Shown here: in pieces, positions 45,282-53,222 of the stretch
Layout of the letters: the number at the start of each line of letters is the position of its first letter
How positions within the stretch are numbered: the stretch's first letter is position 1
Source of the DNA: Spirosoma sp.
GTDB lineage: Bacteria; Bacteroidota; Bacteroidia; Cytophagales; Spirosomataceae
Assembly: GCF_026391055.1 (NCBI RefSeq)
Contig: NZ_JAPLET010000014.1
Span: 62,001 to 126,000, forward strand
DNA length: 64,000 nt
Direction of reading: 5' to 3'
Program-made: the position numbers and the translations under genes
Notes under the pieces: model-generated
The model's input: the letters and a program-made list of their open reading frames with translations, nothing else
Databases searched by the model: none
What the model was told of the DNA's origin: nothing

Positions 45282-45638
45282 ATGCCTTTAGATCATTCAA
45301 CTCCTAACCTGGCAACCGGCAAACCGGCTACTTCCCGCAAGTCGTTGCAGATCACCACCCGCAGTTTATGGGGCTACGACGTCGACTCGCTCAATATCGA
45401 GAACGATCAGGATCGTCAGACAATTATCGCGCGCGTTTTTGATGCGGGCACCCATGAAGACAAGCTGGCCATAATCGATTATTTTGATCTGGAGACTATC
45501 AAACAAGCATTATTGAATACCGCTGAATTGCAGTCATCGACCATTTCCCTCACGGCCATATGGCTGAATTTAAAACCGGAAATGTACCGGGCTTACAAAC
45601 GACTGGACTTATCACAGCTGAAGCATGCTTCGTTTTAA
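45282..45638 (+). CDS. DUF6922-type protein, antitoxin candidate
   Basis: 118 residues. The stretch SLWGYDVDSLNIENDQDR, then VFDAGTHEDKLAIIDYFDLE and IWLNLKPEMYRAYKR follows the pattern of the small DUF6922 proteins that precede nucleotidyltransferase (AbiEii) genes in Bacteroidota. An antitoxin role is inferred from that pairing. The gap to the AbiEii gene is 158 bp, longer than usual for a toxin-antitoxin pair. Confidence 0.6.
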   Translation: MPLDHSTPNLATGKPATSRKSLQITTRSLWGYDVDSLNIENDQDRQTIIARVFDAGTHEDKLAIIDYFDLETIKQALLNTAELQSSTISLTAIWLNLKPEMYRAYKRLDLSQLKHASF

Positions 45639-45796
45639 CGCAATCAGGAGCTCGCTTATCATCAGTCAACTCTCCCTATTCGTAACCATTTCTAGGGACA
45701 AACTGAAACAAGCTTAAAAGCAGAAGATCATAAGAAGCCCCAAATCAATCCACGCGAATACAGAATTTAAAATAAACCTGAAAATAAGTAGCCCGC

Positions 45797-46582
45797 ATGT
45801 ATCATCTCCAAACCATCGATGCAAAACCCTACCAGTTGCTGCAGGAATTGATGACGAATCGGGAGCTGGAGCAAGCCGGGTTTTTATTATGCGGGGGTGG
45901 AGCAATTGCCCTGCACCTGGGCCACCGGCAAAGTACGGATATTGATCTGTTTACGCCCAAAGCCATTCCGCCAGGGGCCATGAAGAAATTCATGGAGCAA
46001 ACCTTTGGCGCTCGTGTCGATGTGTATTCACAAAGCGATTTGGGTATTCGAGGTTTCTTGGATGGGGTAAAATTTGATATGATCCGTTTTCCTTATCAGA
46101 TGCAGCATGCCCCCCTTGCGGAGCAGAATATCCGATTCCTGGATCTAAGGGATGCCGTGGCGATGAAAGTTCACGCCGTGGCTAACCGCGGATTACGCCG
46201 TGACTTTTACGATATGGCGGAGATCCTCCAACGAATGCCCTTGAAGGAGGTACTCGAAAACTATCAGCGTCAGTTTTCGCCTTCCCCGATGGCGATGAGC
46301 CATACTCGCCGGGCGCTTACTTTCTTTACGGATGCCGAAGCAGATTCAACCAAAGTTGATGTTCGAAACGGCAGGAGCTGGGACCAGGTAAAGAAAATTA
46401 TGGCAAGAGCCGTTCAGCAACCCTCTGAACTACCAACGTTGAAGGCACCCCGTTTGCCTAAACCCGGGAATTCTCCCCTGACCGACCTAAAGTCGTCTAC
46501 CCTGGCCAAGCCGCTCCCGAGTCAACCGAAAACACCCTCTGCTCAGGTATCCCGACCAATCAGTACCCGTCGAGTGACTTAA
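45797..46582 (+). CDS. AbiEii/AbiGii-type nucleotidyltransferase toxin
   Basis: 261 residues. The nucleotidyltransferase core has CGGGAIALHLGHRQSTDIDLF at about 32-52, where the GG and the D-x-D (48, 50) are the catalytic hallmarks. LRDAVAMKVHAVANRGLRRD follows near 115-134, typical of AbiEii. Known relatives transfer nucleotides to tRNA or other targets and block growth or phage. A Lys/Pro/Ser-rich tail (about 210-261) is extra and resembles the tails of the DUF3945 proteins of this element. Upstream lies the DUF6922-type antitoxin candidate. Confidence 0.85.
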   Translation: MYHLQTIDAKPYQLLQELMTNRELEQAGFLLCGGGAIALHLGHRQSTDIDLFTPKAIPPGAMKKFMEQTFGARVDVYSQSDLGIRGFLDGVKFDMIRFPYQMQHAPLAEQNIRFLDLRDAVAMKVHAVANRGLRRDFYDMAEILQRMPLKEVLENYQRQFSPSPMAMSHTRRALTFFTDAEADSTKVDVRNGRSWDQVKKIMARAVQQPSELPTLKAPRLPKPGNSPLTDLKSSTLAKPLPSQPKTPSAQVSRPISTRRVT

Positions 46583-46595
46583 CTTCATTTAATTT

Positions 46596-46871
46596 ATGTT
46601 GAACTACCCAATTATTACAGAAGCCTACCCGAAGGCCACGGTGATTGCCTTTACTGAGTATTACCATCCTCAGCTTCGCTGGCAACGAATTGATCAACCC
46701 GTCGACGCAATTTTGCAGTTCGATCAGTTTGAGTCCCAGATCCGTCAGGTCATGGCTTACGGTGCCACGCAGTTAGGTTTTACGGTTCAGGACGATAAAC
46801 GGGCGCATTACACAGTTCATATATCAAGTAAAAAACTAACGGGTAGTGGCCGCATAAAAGCTGGCCGCTAG
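46596..46871 (+). CDS. hypothetical protein
   Basis: 91 residues, basic at the end (KKLTGSGRIKAGR), no membrane segment. It starts 13 bp after the AbiEii gene, so it is probably co-transcribed with it. Not recognised. Confidence 0.5.
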   Translation: MLNYPIITEAYPKATVIAFTEYYHPQLRWQRIDQPVDAILQFDQFESQIRQVMAYGATQLGFTVQDDKRAHYTVHISSKKLTGSGRIKAGR

Positions 46872-46930
46872 CCAGGTGTTTCACCACTCAACAAGCAACT
46901 CTTTTTTTAATCGAAAACGACTCAGAAATC

Positions 46931-47233
46931 ATGCTCACTAAATTGTCACTGGCGGCTGGCTTGTCCAAAGCGTTTGAAGAAGTGATGCCGGAGAAACTCC
47001 AGCAAAGTGACCCCACCGCCTACGCGGCTATACTTGATCAAGAGAATCATCTTTATTTTAGCCCAAGTGCTTTTGATGCTGACGATCATTCACAAGTGCT
47101 CTTGCAAACAGCACCTTTAGCTACTGACAACAACGCCCGGATTATCGGTTATTTTTCGGCAATTCAGTTAGCGTGTTTTACGACGGAGGAACTGGCAGAA
47201 CAAATTACAGATGATCAAATACCGTTTTCCTGA
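46931..47233 (+). CDS. hypothetical acidic protein
   Basis: 100 residues, acidic (EELAEQITDDQIP at the end), no membrane segment or signal peptide. It lies 59 bp after the previous small gene. The composition fits a small element-encoded protein of unknown role. A palindrome that may be an operator follows 21 bp after its stop. Confidence 0.5.
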   Translation: MLTKLSLAAGLSKAFEEVMPEKLQQSDPTAYAAILDQENHLYFSPSAFDADDHSQVLLQTAPLATDNNARIIGYFSAIQLACFTTEELAEQITDDQIPFS

Positions 47234-47254
47234 TTGGGTTAATAGTATGGAAAA

Positions 47255-47272
47255 TGTCCAAAAATTTGGACA
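47255..47272. repeat. 18-bp palindrome TGTCCAAA-AA-TTTGGACA
   Basis: Its arms are identical to the core arms of the 28-bp palindrome at 10597-10624. It lies in the intergenic space before the gene at 47369, which fits an operator or a second partition-like site. Confidence 0.65.
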
Positions 47273-47368
47273 AAACGAAAACCAATAACGGGGGAAAGAT
47301 GATTCACCTCTCTTCCAAAGATGCGTTGTTAACCCCGATTGGTCAGCCCTGATAAGCGATATTTAGGT

Positions 47369-47662
47369 ATGAGAACTACCGTTTTATACGACCTAAGTGA
47401 TCCCTTCTTTGATTACCTGGAAACGATGGCTAACCAGTCGAGTCCAGTGCTGGCCTATTCGACTAACGATATCCTGGACTTAATCGGACGAATCGAAGCG
47501 GAAGGATTTGTTGTACCTGCTTCGCTAACCATCGAGCAGGCGCTGGTGAAAGCCATTAATTATACGAACGCCCGGCTGTCCTCCTCGATGCGGATTGTTT
47601 ATCGGGATGAAATCGTATTCATATCGACTGTCGTTTATCTTGACTTACCCGTCATTGGGTAA
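47369..47662 (+). CDS. hypothetical protein
   Basis: 97 residues from the ATG at 47369; a TTG-started extension to 47339 is open but less likely. The sequence mixes helix and strand (MANQSSPVLAYSTNDILDLI, then MRIVYRDEIVFISTVVY) with no motif I recognise. It is the last gene of the plus-strand block and converges on the nuclease operon. Confidence 0.5.
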   Translation: MRTTVLYDLSDPFFDYLETMANQSSPVLAYSTNDILDLIGRIEAEGFVVPASLTIEQALVKAINYTNARLSSSMRIVYRDEIVFISTVVYLDLPVIG

Positions 47663-47978
47663 GTCTAAAAAAACGGACCGCTCCTGCGGCCTGGCACAGC
47701 GGCGGCCACCAAATTTACGCAGGGCCGCCTGAGCGGTCGGTTTCGGAGTCACGTATGACCTGCCGTCAATTGAGTTTGTTTTGGCTTTTAAGTGGTTAAT
47801 TCACGACACGCCTTTGAGAAAGCCGTATTAGGAATTGATGGAGTTATAAGACGATCGTTTTTTGCCAATTAGCGTCCATAATTAGTAGCATGCGGCATCA
47901 CTATTTTGATGTACTAAAATTTGTACACAAAAAATGTCAGATATTACTTCAGTTATACGCACTATTATTTTGTTACAT
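47663..47978. other. convergent intergenic region
   Basis: Contains the large hairpin at 47667-47743. The rest is AT-rich and shows no convincing gene. Confidence 0.5.
47667..47743 (-). terminator. large hairpin, terminator for the minus-strand operon
   Basis: On the minus strand a long stem (outer AAAC, 1-nt mismatch, 8 bp GACCGCTC, 2-nt internal loop, 6 bp GCGGCC) closes a 31-nt loop. It is followed by seven T. It lies about 235 bp after the stop of the nuclease gene. The stem has a symmetric mismatch pattern that is unusual for a plain terminator. Confidence 0.55.
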
Positions 47979-48713
47979 CTATCGCTTATATCTTGTGTAT
48001 TTACTTGGACTGATTTTGTTGCCTGGAATCAGAACAGCCACAATGAAGTCTGGATTTGTTTCCGGAATAGAGTAATAAGATTGCATATGTAGTATCTGGA
48101 ACAGATCCTTAAAATTGTTAATTGGTCCCTCGTCCTCCTTTGGGCTTAGATCGAAGGTAATTAACAGGCCAAGTTGATTATAGGGATGAACGTAGGTTTG
48201 AGCCTGACCTAGGTAATCATCCTTAATCGTTTCCCAAGTGGGTTTGGTTAGGGTTTTCTTTATTTCAATAGGATATACTGCATCGCCATTGCGGTAGACT
48301 ATATCAATCCTACCCCCACCAATCGCATTTGAATCCTCACTTATATAATAGGTTGCTCTCCCACCTGCTTTTAATCGCATGAGCAAATGGTTATGAAATG
48401 AACGCTCATCGGTTACTGTCGAATCATATAAGATCGAAAAGGAAGTTTTGTCCTCTACCAATGACTGATAGGCGTAACGGACTATATCTGCCAGTATTTC
48501 CAGAAATGCGGTCATCCTTCGGGGCACATAATTGGGCAAGAGTTGACGTAATCGACTGGTTAGTTGACGGAGAACTTCGTCACCAATTGAATAGCCGGTC
48601 AGGAAATCTGTTTGGGAAGCCCGATGGTCAATAATCAACTGATGAGATAAACGAATAATTGCTTTGTCAGGATTAATACCTCCATCGACAAGCTTTTGAA
48701 AGTCACTAGTCAA
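47979..48713 (-). CDS. PD-(D/E)XK nuclease, effector of the SMC-type operon, no ATG start
   Basis: 244 residues counted from a TTG at 48713. The C-terminal part has a restriction-endonuclease-type core: GGGRIDIVYRNG with Asp near 137, then YPIEIKKTL with Glu near 150 and Lys near 152. The N-terminal part (about 1-100) is helical. The frame stays open upstream to 48785, giving KDSLVEPIAELHLLFPHIG before the TTG, and reads like real protein. The only in-frame stop is the TAA at 48788-48786, directly before an A10 run. The first ATG would remove about 66 residues. So the protein either starts at a rare codon or is made as a -1 frameshift product of the gene before it. Confidence 0.75.
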   Translation of the reverse strand: MTSDFQKLVDGGINPDKAIIRLSHQLIIDHRASQTDFLTGYSIGDEVLRQLTSRLRQLLPNYVPRRMTAFLEILADIVRYAYQSLVEDKTSFSILYDSTVTDERSFHNHLLMRLKAGGRATYYISEDSNAIGGGRIDIVYRNGDAVYPIEIKKTLTKPTWETIKDDYLGQAQTYVHPYNQLGLLITFDLSPKEDEGPINNFKDLFQILHMQSYYSIPETNPDFIVAVLIPGNKISPSKYTRYKR

Positions 48714-48754
48714 TTCAACTAGGCCAATGTGTGGAAATAAGAGATGAAGTTCAG

Positions 48755-49786
48755 CTATTGGCTCGACCAGACTGTCCTTTTTTTTTTACTATTGCCCTGC
48801 AGCCGCTCCCGAAGATTTATCAAAAAATTGGACAGCTCCAATTCTTCATCAGTCAGTTCACCTTGCAGCGAGTCGATGCGTAAAATCGAGGCCGATAAAT
48901 TTTGTTCATAGTAACGATTTAACAGGGTATCCACGGCTCCCCCTGCAAACTGTTGATAGACGGGTATAAATTGAGGAGTCAGGGAATCCAAGGCAATTAG
49001 ATCGTTGACGCGCTTACAGAGAAATGCTAGTTCTTTTTTAATATCGTACCACTTTCGCTCCGCTACCGTATGCTCAATTATAACCCGTAGATTGGTTAAG
49101 GCCCTAAAAATCGTCCCTTCAAAAAGCTCTGCTTCCGGTAGCCAGCCCCAGACTTGACGCTCCCATAGGGCTGCTGATAAGGCCGCAAATGCCTTTTCGG
49201 CGGCTTGAAAATTAGTGGCTAACAGGGCGGTTAGGTACTGGGTGACATACCCGAAAAATTGGGCATCAATTCGGTTTTCAACCAGGTTAAATGCCTTCGT
49301 AAATAGTTTACCAGCCTCATCCAATTCCCGAATAAGGACCATATCATCTTGACTACTACTTCGGTATAACAGATGAATCAGCCCTTGCCGAAGACAGGCT
49401 TCCGCTGCGATGTCGAGATCGGGATTGGCGCTTTCCTTCGTAATTTCTTGGTACACATCCTCATCGTCACCAAATAAAAGAAATAAATATTTAAGCCGGG
49501 TTGCCCCCACAAAGCTATCAGCTCCCTCAAGAACATCATCCAGAAGAAGGGATTTGGAAAATTCCGTGCGAAAAACATTGATAAACGTTAGAGACCCGAC
49601 GCATTCAATCGCTCTTTTTTGTAAGTAGAGATTCGAATCAGTTTCCAACAGGGAGCGAAAAAAACGTCGTATACTAATAGCACTATACTGAGCAGCGACT
49701 GCCTGGGAATCGAATGAATCGATCCAGGTAATGCGCTCGTTAAGCGGTAACGAGGTAAACCAGCTATAATCTAAGGACTGCTCCAA
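48755..49786 (-). CDS. helical repeat protein of the SMC-type operon
   Basis: 343 residues, almost all helical with HEAT/TPR-like pairs (AAEACLRQGLIHLLYR, then AAEKAFAALSAALWERQ). No catalytic motif, signal peptide or membrane segment. It starts 6 bp after the ATPase gene. The end has a run of A10 (GNSKKKRTVWSSQ); slipping back one base there enters the nuclease frame and would give a ~602-residue helical-nuclease fusion. Probably a scaffold or regulator linking ATPase and nuclease. Confidence 0.7.
   Translation of the reverse strand: MEQSLDYSWFTSLPLNERITWIDSFDSQAVAAQYSAISIRRFFRSLLETDSNLYLQKRAIECVGSLTFINVFRTEFSKSLLLDDVLEGADSFVGATRLKYLFLLFGDDEDVYQEITKESANPDLDIAAEACLRQGLIHLLYRSSSQDDMVLIRELDEAGKLFTKAFNLVENRIDAQFFGYVTQYLTALLATNFQAAEKAFAALSAALWERQVWGWLPEAELFEGTIFRALTNLRVIIEHTVAERKWYDIKKELAFLCKRVNDLIALDSLTPQFIPVYQQFAGGAVDTLLNRYYEQNLSASILRIDSLQGELTDEELELSNFLINLRERLQGNSKKKRTVWSSQ
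48778..48787 (-). promoter_or_regulatory. A10 slippery run at the junction of helical and nuclease genes
   Basis: Minus strand: AGT, ten A, GGACAG. The codons read AAA AAA AAA AGG in the upstream gene. A -1 shift, or one extra A added by RNA polymerase, reads AAG GAC and enters the nuclease frame. An assembly error in the A run would give the same picture. Confidence 0.55.
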
Positions 49787-49792
49787 GACGAA

Positions 49793-51922
49793 TTAAAAAA
49801 AGAATATATTCTCACCCCGTTCCTCAACTTTGCTCATGGGGACCGCACTAGCCAAGTTTCGTTCAGCCGTACCGACAAAGACCTGCAGGTTGTCTCCAAA
49901 GGCATTTTCGATGTAGCCCAGCGTTTCACGTATCCCTTCAACAAATCGATTGTCTCCTTCCTCTTTTGCCGGAGAATCCAGGATAATAAACCGTGGATGA
50001 TGGCCTAGCTGATGATTTACATCCAGTTCAACCAATGCAATGTAAAGGCCTAGTTTAGCCCGTAGCTGTTCCCCGGGAGATATTTTATCGAATGTGCAGA
50101 CCTCTCCGTTTCTGGAGTAATTAATTTTAAAGTCATCCCGAATTTCTACCCGTTCATAGTGGGACAAACCAAAGGCGTGTAACTGCTTTAAATACAAAGC
50201 TTCCAAAATGCTGACAAATGGTTGACTTTTTGTTTCTCTAAGCAGTTTCAACTCTTCTAATGCCAGGTCTAGAGCTTGAATCTGGATTTCCAGTCGGTTA
50301 TCTGAAGCCGCAGGCAATGAAGGGAATGGAAGTATTTTTAACTTTTCTTCGATAACTGCTTTTCTGGCCATAAGCGGACTTACTCTGCCTAAATAAGCCT
50401 CAATATCAAAAGGTGTCGTTGTCTGTTGCAAGGCCTGTTTTAGTTTATTGATCGTGGTAAGCAGGGCCGGAATGGCAAGATTAGTGATTTCCGTGTTTGC
50501 TTTTTGAATCAACTGCTTTGTGGCCTTTATCTCATGCTCTACATCTGACCGTTTAAGCTTTATTTTGTACTGATCCTGGGTTAGTTGCAGGATTTCTTTT
50601 TTTAAACGTTCCGCATGCATCTGATACTCATCTGAATCAACTTCCTGATGTTCCAGTTCATGGGCGCAGAGTCGGCAATTGCCCGTCGCTTTTTCTTGGG
50701 CCACTTTATTTTTGCCAACTTCATGGCTGCAATGGGGGCAGGTATGAACCTCCAGACTGCTAAAGAAAGCACCCAATTCAATATATTCCTTTAAATCATT
50801 GATTTTTCGCTCCCGTTTATGAATATCCACGTCAAACTTACTGATCTCATCCCCTAATCGATTAAATTCTTTTTGTAAGCGCGCAATCGATTGATGATGG
50901 GCTTCAATCTCCTCATCCAAAACAAACCGGCGCTCGGTTGCCATCTGATGACGGTTACGAGCCTGCTCAAGTTCTATTTCAACGTTCGTGGGTTTAGGAG
51001 ATAAAGCTGCATTTTTCTCAGTAGTTAATTGATTTAGTTTGTGGTCTATAGTCGTTAGTTCATCGCGTAAACTCTGTTGGTCCTGGGCCTGAGAATGAGC
51101 AGTTGCCCCCTGTAAGGCTTTGGCTACCCCTAATTCACCCTGTAATAGTTCTTTTTTGATTTTTATGCGGTTGATGGGATACGTTAACTCCAGGCTCAGT
51201 AGCATTTGAAAGATTAGCTCGGCCTGACCCCCATAAAATAAAACGTTGTAATCCTGCGCTTCTAGAAAAACAGATTTAAAGTAGGTTTTCCAACTTGCAT
51301 TATTGGTCCGTAAGTGAATCTCTTCCTTGCCTGAGGCTTTACTAGTCCACTGCATAGAATAATAGTCAAACTCTTTGAAAAAGAAGGCTTTTATAAACTC
51401 CTCATATTTTCCCAATCCTCCCTTGAATAGTGGTTGGTTCGTTTGACTATCTGGATGTGGGGCTTCAAGTGTCTTTCGATCGGTATTTAAAAACTCTACA
51501 TTGTACTTGCTGGGGCCGGCAATTTGTATATTAACCGAATAAGTGTTTGATCCAAGGCTAAATTCGAGCCAAATCTGCTCGAGCCAACTAAGCACATCAC
51601 CGGCTAAATCATTGTCTCCCGTAATGGCTAGTTTAATGATTTTAAAAATGGAAGACTTACCTTTCAAATTATCACCAACCCATAAATGAACACCTGACGT
51701 AAATTTTCGAGTGTACTGAACTGATTGCCCGCCTTTGGTGCCGGAAAAGTCTAAGCTTAAGATCTGTAAGCGTTTACCAACGGATCGTGGGCTATCACGC
51801 TGATAAGCATCTTCATCAAACGTTAATAGATTTATTATCTCCTCTTCTGTTAAGATGGATTCTCCCTTGAGTTGGCTTTTAATCTTTTTGGCCAACTTAT
51901 TAACCTCAAATAATGCACTCAT
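49793..51922 (-). CDS. SMC/Rad50-like ATPase with zinc-ribbon in the coiled coil
   Basis: 709 residues. P-loop GDNLKGKSS near 83-91, a first coiled coil (about 255-390), two CxxC pairs (HTCPHCSHEV and NCRLCAHEL, about 392-425), a second coiled coil (to about 560), and the C-terminal ATPase half with signature SPGEQLRAKLGL near 612 and Walker B PRFIILDSPAKEE near 645. This is the RecN/SMC-like layout of ABC ATPases in conflict systems (for example Lamassu LmuB and ABC-3C). The four-cysteine ribbon at the hinge differs from the single CxxC Rad50 hook. It overlaps the upstream gene by 4 bp (ATGA). Confidence 0.85.
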   Translation of the reverse strand: MSALFEVNKLAKKIKSQLKGESILTEEEIINLLTFDEDAYQRDSPRSVGKRLQILSLDFSGTKGGQSVQYTRKFTSGVHLWVGDNLKGKSSIFKIIKLAITGDNDLAGDVLSWLEQIWLEFSLGSNTYSVNIQIAGPSKYNVEFLNTDRKTLEAPHPDSQTNQPLFKGGLGKYEEFIKAFFFKEFDYYSMQWTSKASGKEEIHLRTNNASWKTYFKSVFLEAQDYNVLFYGGQAELIFQMLLSLELTYPINRIKIKKELLQGELGVAKALQGATAHSQAQDQQSLRDELTTIDHKLNQLTTEKNAALSPKPTNVEIELEQARNRHQMATERRFVLDEEIEAHHQSIARLQKEFNRLGDEISKFDVDIHKRERKINDLKEYIELGAFFSSLEVHTCPHCSHEVGKNKVAQEKATGNCRLCAHELEHQEVDSDEYQMHAERLKKEILQLTQDQYKIKLKRSDVEHEIKATKQLIQKANTEITNLAIPALLTTINKLKQALQQTTTPFDIEAYLGRVSPLMARKAVIEEKLKILPFPSLPAASDNRLEIQIQALDLALEELKLLRETKSQPFVSILEALYLKQLHAFGLSHYERVEIRDDFKINYSRNGEVCTFDKISPGEQLRAKLGLYIALVELDVNHQLGHHPRFIILDSPAKEEGDNRFVEGIRETLGYIENAFGDNLQVFVGTAERNLASAVPMSKVEERGENIFFF

Positions 51923-52620
51923 AACTGGGTGTGGAATAGATCTGAATATTTTTCTTTTACGAGGTGTTCGATATCTGTAATGTAATTGCCTAAGGGTGTA
52001 TCACGGTATACCTCAATGTCGTACTGACGATTCTTAAAAGCACTACCTGATAGGTCTCCAAAATATTGTTTGATAAGTTCGCAACGATCAAAGTACCACC
52101 GAGCCGCCGGTAAGCTATACAAGATCTTCTCAATCTTGTCAACCCCATACTTGGTTAAAAAATACTCCTTTTGAATATCCCGTAATCCAACACTCTTTCG
52201 ACTGGACACATCAACTAAACCAACCGATTTTAGAAAGACCAGAATGTCATCCAACTCTTCGTAGGCTCCGTAGAAAAAACGAATCATTTCGTCTGTTCGC
52301 AGTTGGGGTTCTTGATGATCAAATATTGTTTTTATGATTTCACGTAGATCAGTGAAATTAGGACTACCCCTTTCCTCGTACAACCTCATCAGTTCATAAC
52401 ATAGGTAGCTTGGATAACGGATCAGGAAATCGATCTTTTGAATCTTGACTTCAGAACGAAAAACCTGCACGAAAGCAGGTTGTAGCGAATTATGGTATGG
52501 CTCCGAAAAGAAGTAGAGGATAAGCAGAATGCGCAGGCGTTCACGGTATGGATTAGTAACCATAAAACTGACTAAGTGGATATGCGAAGGTATATTACGG
52601 AGGAAAGTATAATTCCCCAT
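51919..52620 (-). CDS. first gene of the SMC-type operon, middle-component-like protein
   Basis: 233 residues. The part around RERLRILLILYFFSEPYHN, then KIQKIDFLIRYPSYLCYELM (about 26-77) resembles the winged-helix-like middle components of ABC-three-component systems, where a KLQ-x-x-DFL-x-R-P pattern is common. The central region (RFFYGAYEELDDILVFLKSVGLV) suggests further helices, and the C-terminal part is polar. The end overlaps the ATPase start by 4 bp. It is the promoter-proximal gene and probably couples sensing to the ATPase. The family match is from memory of the pattern, not proven. Confidence 0.6.
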   Translation of the reverse strand: MGNYTFLRNIPSHIHLVSFMVTNPYRERLRILLILYFFSEPYHNSLQPAFVQVFRSEVKIQKIDFLIRYPSYLCYELMRLYEERGSPNFTDLREIIKTIFDHQEPQLRTDEMIRFFYGAYEELDDILVFLKSVGLVDVSSRKSVGLRDIQKEYFLTKYGVDKIEKILYSLPAARWYFDRCELIKQYFGDLSGSAFKNRQYDIEVYRDTPLGNYITDIEHLVKEKYSDLFHTQL

Positions 52621-52950
52621 ATTTGCTACTTAATTGTTCATTGCTTTATAGTTATGTGTACTCATTATTTATCGAACAAATGGGTGTTCTGGCCTCTGTT
52701 CATTTGGATATGCCCAATAGCGTAGAATAATTCGTAGAATAGCATCTCTTCAAGCGCCCGTTTTAACGACGGTCACCGAACTTCTTATTTAAGTTTACTC
52801 ACCATTGAATCTTCAATGTTACCCTTCTCCCAGAATGCCCCTTAGATCATAAAGCATATAATAAGTTCATAGCTTAGCAACAACATCCTCTAGGGTGCTT
52901 TCTTTCACGCTGGGAAGACCTACCAACAACAGGGTAACTATCTTTGAATT
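52621..52950. other. divergent region upstream of the SMC-type operon
   Basis: 330 bp without a gene. No minus-strand TAnnTTTG box was found for the operon. On the plus strand TATCTTTG (52939-52946) lies too near the start of the next gene to give it a leader. Confidence 0.4.
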
Positions 52951-53166
52951 ATGAATGAAGAGAAAGAAGCACTTATAAGCTGGTTCATCAGTAAGCAATG
53001 GCCCGCTACGTTTCATAAAATATCGGCATGGGAATCGACTGATAATCTGGCTAAGACCGTCAATACCACAATAGAAGCTGCACGACAAGGTAATGCAAAT
53101 TCAGTTGAAGTACTTAAACGCCTTAAAACTTCACTCGACAAGCAGCCCGATGGAAATGAGGCATGA
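52951..53166 (+). CDS. small hypothetical protein
   Basis: 71 residues, helical and charged (MNEEKEALISWFISKQWPAT, then AARQGNANSVEVLKRLKTS). No recognised domain. It stands divergent to the SMC-type operon and could encode a small regulator or sensor of it, but only position suggests this. Confidence 0.45.
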   Translation: MNEEKEALISWFISKQWPATFHKISAWESTDNLAKTVNTTIEAARQGNANSVEVLKRLKTSLDKQPDGNEA

Positions 53167-53222
53167 TGAATGACCGATCTGGCTTTGATGGAACTCAACG
53201 GCGCATGCATGGTGTGTCCGAT

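Noticed and set aside
47671..47743. integron attC-like site
   Set aside because: The stem has attC-like symmetry but the flanking core triplets do not fit RYYYAAC/GTTRRRY, and no integron integrase was seen.
47890..48075. plus-strand ORF of 61 codons
   Set aside because: Overlaps the end of the nuclease gene on the other strand and has an odd Leu/Tyr-rich composition without support.
48714..48785. treating the nuclease as a plain pseudogene
   Set aside because: The nuclease motifs and the frame upstream of the TTG are intact; the junction looks like slippage, a rare start or a single read error rather than decay.
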